NCBI RefSeq assembly: GCF_000577275.2
Contig: NZ_HG916855.1
Span: 1,426,001 to 1,490,000 of the forward strand
Direction: 5' to 3'
DNA: 64,000 nt
From: Rhizobium favelukesii
GTDB taxonomy: Bacteria > Pseudomonadota > Alphaproteobacteria > Rhizobiales > Rhizobiaceae
Of the stretch, positions 61,771 through 64,000 are shown one piece after another (position 1 is the first letter of the stretch; the number at the start of each line of letters is the position of its first letter). The notes beneath the pieces were generated by a model that saw only the letters and a list, made by a program, of their open reading frames with translations, had not been told where the DNA came from and made no database searches. Both the position numbers and the translations under genes were made by a program.

Positions 61771-63717
61771 GTGACAGGGAAACAGAGCCATATCCTGCGC
61801 CTACTCGGAACGCCCGCGCTTTTCGCAGGGGAGCGTGAGATTGCGTTGCCGGAGAAAGCCTATGCGCTGCTCGCCTTCCTGGTGACCGCGCCCCAATATT
61901 CCATGGACCGCGAAATCCTGCGCGCCATCCTTTGGCAATCGGACCAATCCAAACAGCGGGCCGGGAGCTTGCGCCAGCTGCTGGCTCGTATCGATCGCAG
62001 CGTTCCGGAGGGCATGCCGCGCCTCATCAAGGCGACCAAGACCCATGTCGCGTTCAACGACGAGGGGTGGGAGGCTGACGTCCTCGCCTTGAGCAATACC
62101 GCTGCGCCGTTGCCACGTCCTGCATGGGATTTGCTTCGCGGGGATCTTGTCGAGGGGTTCAAAGCGCCGACGATTGAAGCCGAAGAGCGCGTCGGCGTGG
62201 AACGACAGCGCGTCGCTGAGCGCCGCGAAGCACATATCGTTGCGCTGCTCGAAACGCCGGAGAAGCGCACGTCTGGCGATATCCTCTTCCTCGCAGGGTT
62301 GCTCATTGAGGCCGATCCTGCAAACGAGGTCGCTTGCAGGGCGCTGATGAAAAGGCACGTCGAGGCCGGAGATCTTGGGGCAGCGCGCCAGGCGTATTTG
62401 CGCTGCCGCAGTGAGCTGAAGAACGACTACGGTGCGGAACCCGATGCGGTGACGCAGGCACTCGCTCACGAACTCGGCATCATTGCACCCGCCATGCTGG
62501 CTAATTCCCCCATTGCCGTATCAGGCAACGCGTCCAACGACCCGGTCGGGCAGCCCCGCGTCCTCATTCTGCCGCCGGATACGATCTTGTCGGATCCGGT
62601 GCTGCAGCGCGTGGGACGAGCCTTGCTGGAAGAGGTGACGATCGGCCTGAGCCAGCAGCGCGGCTTCAAGGTCATTGCTGCCCATACGAGTCTGGAAATC
62701 GTCAATCGCACTCTTGCAGGCGCCATTGCGGCACCAACGCCACCTGAACTGCGGTTTGACTATACTGTATACGTCACGATCCATGGTCGCGAGGAAGACA
62801 TTTATTCGACCTGCCGATTGACCAAGACCTCGACCGCCGAGGTGCTGTGGGCGATCGACCTTCCTCTCGCCATGCAGAAGGTCAATCAGTCCTTCGGTCA
62901 GCTTGCGCGGCGTATCGTGATGACACTCGCCGATACGATCGAGCGCCGCGAGCTGCTGGATATGACGCACGACGTCAACCCGTCGGCCTATCGGCTATAC
63001 CTTGAAGGAAAGCGTCTCGTTTCGAAGACTGATCTTCAGCATCTGCGCCAGGCGCGCAAATGGTTCAAATCAGCGCTTGCACGCCACGACAAATTCTCCT
63101 CCGCGCACGCGGGAATGGCACGTGTGCTGGGCATGGAATGGCTGGTGCGCGGAATGAAGGACACGCAATTGCTGGAGGACGCCGATCACTCGGCCTGGCT
63201 TGCGCGCGACAGCGACCCGAACAGCGGTCGGGCGATGCGCGAGTTGGGCTTCGTGGCCCTTTACCGTCGCCGCTTCAGCGACAGCCTCGATTTCTTTGCC
63301 GAAGCACAGATGCTCAACCCGAATGACGCCGACATCCTCGCCGATCATGCGGATGCGCTGCTGCATGACGGACAGAGTGAACGGGCACTGGAGTTGAGTT
63401 TGGCGGCACTCAAGCTCAATCCGCTGCCGCCGGATTACTACTATTGGAATCTCGGTGGCATTCATTTCGTCCAGGAAAATTACGCCAAGGCGATCGAGGT
63501 CCTGGATCGCGTCAAGGATCGTCCCGCAACCTCGCGTTTGTTGGCCGCGGCTCATGCAAAGAACGGCGATCTTAGAACCGCGTCGCGCTATGCCGCCATC
63601 GTCCTCGAGAATTTCCCGGATTTCCGCACCGACGATGTCTGGCAATTCGTGCCCGATCGCAATCCGGACGACACCCGTCAGCTGATTGACGGCCTTCGCA
63701 TGGCCGGATTGTCCTGA
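61771..63717 (+). CDS. SARP-type BTAD/TPR transcriptional regulator
   Basis: A 648-residue protein. The N-terminal part (about 1-100) is an OmpR-like DNA-binding domain of the SARP kind (LRLLGTPALFAGEREIALPEKAYALLAFL). A BTAD helical repeat follows to about 230 (HVEAGDLGAARQAYLRCRSELKNDYG). A linker of 150-200 residues precedes TPR repeats (about 400-620; FAEAQMLNPNDADILADHADAL, SLAALKLNPLPPDYYYWN). No membrane segment. The start is uncertain: GTG 61771 is used and TTG 61765 is possible; neither has a clear ribosome-binding site. Its target is unknown. Confidence 0.78.
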   Translation: MTGKQSHILRLLGTPALFAGEREIALPEKAYALLAFLVTAPQYSMDREILRAILWQSDQSKQRAGSLRQLLARIDRSVPEGMPRLIKATKTHVAFNDEGWEADVLALSNTAAPLPRPAWDLLRGDLVEGFKAPTIEAEERVGVERQRVAERREAHIVALLETPEKRTSGDILFLAGLLIEADPANEVACRALMKRHVEAGDLGAARQAYLRCRSELKNDYGAEPDAVTQALAHELGIIAPAMLANSPIAVSGNASNDPVGQPRVLILPPDTILSDPVLQRVGRALLEEVTIGLSQQRGFKVIAAHTSLEIVNRTLAGAIAAPTPPELRFDYTVYVTIHGREEDIYSTCRLTKTSTAEVLWAIDLPLAMQKVNQSFGQLARRIVMTLADTIERRELLDMTHDVNPSAYRLYLEGKRLVSKTDLQHLRQARKWFKSALARHDKFSSAHAGMARVLGMEWLVRGMKDTQLLEDADHSAWLARDSDPNSGRAMRELGFVALYRRRFSDSLDFFAEAQMLNPNDADILADHADALLHDGQSERALELSLAALKLNPLPPDYYYWNLGGIHFVQENYAKAIEVLDRVKDRPATSRLLAAAHAKNGDLRTASRYAAIVLENFPDFRTDDVWQFVPDRNPDDTRQLIDGLRMAGLS

Positions 63718-63842
63718 AGCGTTACAACTTCAGCGTTTTCACCTCCTTCTTAGCGCGAATCTCGGTCACGCCGAAATAACGCCCGCCGAGGCATCTTCAG
63801 CTGTCCGCAGCTCAATGCTGCTTCCAGCAAGGAGATGACACA

Positions 63843-63974
63843 ATGACGACGGTTCACATCAAGCCAGTTGCAGTCCGCCTTTCGGCCGCCGCTCAGGCCG
63901 TCCTGAAGCAGGAGGCCGTGCAACTCGACACGAACGCCACGGCAAACATCGTTCACGCCCTGAAGTTCCGTTGA
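63843..63974 (+). CDS. small hypothetical protein, 43 aa
   Basis: A short frame with a good AAGGAG upstream of ATG 63843, ending at TGA 63972-63974. The product starts MTTVHIKPVAVRLSAAAQ and ends NIVHALKFR; it is helical-looking, without signal peptide or membrane helix. It lies 125 bases after the SARP regulator on the same strand and may be its target or partner. No family is recognised. The remaining 26 bases of the window hold nothing. Confidence 0.55.
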   Translation: MTTVHIKPVAVRLSAAAQAVLKQEAVQLDTNATANIVHALKFR

Positions 63975-64000
63975 GGGTTCATGCGAATGTCTGTTCAGAC

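Noticed and set aside
1..64000. tRNA, rRNA or known riboswitch genes
   Set aside because: I found no cloverleaf-like or conserved RNA segments by eye; a covariance-model search would be needed to exclude them.

Overview
The window comes from an alphaproteobacterium of the Rhizobiaceae (Rhizobium/Sinorhizobium type). This rests on several recognisable genes: a eukaryote-type glutamine synthetase (glnII) next to a divergent small gstI/DUF2735 gene and behind a sigma-54 promoter, a PrsD/PrsE type I secretion pair with an ExsH-like glycanase, several maltose/Ugp-type ABC transporters, and a panC-panB pair. The density of transport, catabolic and polysaccharide genes, the lack of ribosomal or other core machinery, and panCB (plasmid-borne in some Rhizobium) suggest a secondary replicon. 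That last point is inference.

Layout. 0-2 kb: an HD hydrolase, a gene-poor stretch and a GntR/UTRA repressor. 2.3-7.1 kb: a sugar ABC importer operon with an acetyltransferase, behind a promoter carrying an 18-bp palindrome. 7.3-9.1 kb: an orphan HipB-like regulator with two identical-type operators, an ABC ATPase remnant and a glycerophosphodiesterase. 9.3-15.1 kb: an L,D-transpeptidase, then prsDE and a GH16/RTX glycanase. 15.2-18.1 kb: a uronate (pectin/alginate) catabolic set, namely a GntR/FCD regulator, kduI, a kdgF-like cupin and kduD. 18.3-30.2 kb: a polysaccharide locus with glycosyltransferases, Wzy, Wzz, Wzx, a Tat-exported GH10 glycanase and an unusual tandem alpha/beta-hydrolase. 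30.5-32.2 kb: an SPW membrane protein and a Ca2+/H+ antiporter. 32.4-38.5 kb: a Ugp-like ABC importer with a phosphoesterase; its LacI regulator and its solute-binding protein are both frameshifted. 38.8-40.8 kb: SRPBCC, adenylate cyclase and GFA proteins. 40.9-46.6 kb: a second polysaccharide locus (initiating sugar transferase, epimerase, CapD/WbpM, ligase/polymerase, GT25). 47.1-50.2 kb: DeoR, YbaK, Tim44-like and DnaJ-like genes.

50.3-56.3 kb is a nested mobile region. An IS21-family element (istB, istA, multiple terminal repeats, a likely 10-bp target duplication) has its istA split by a 3.3-kb unit. This unit carries a DUF5372-type gene, a helix-turn-helix gene with an A8 slippery run, and a large serine recombinase. 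The unit is flanked by a shared CCTT, and removing it restores a 517-codon istA frame. I regard it as the best candidate for an under-described system here.

56.6-64 kb: panC-panB, remnants of a hydroxyacyl-CoA dehydrogenase and of a flavoprotein, gstI-glnII with a sigma-54 promoter and a strong terminator, a SARP/TPR regulator and a 43-residue ORF. Several genes are broken (10.1, 7.7, 32.8, 34.1, 58.6 kb), so either decay is active or the sequence has indel errors.
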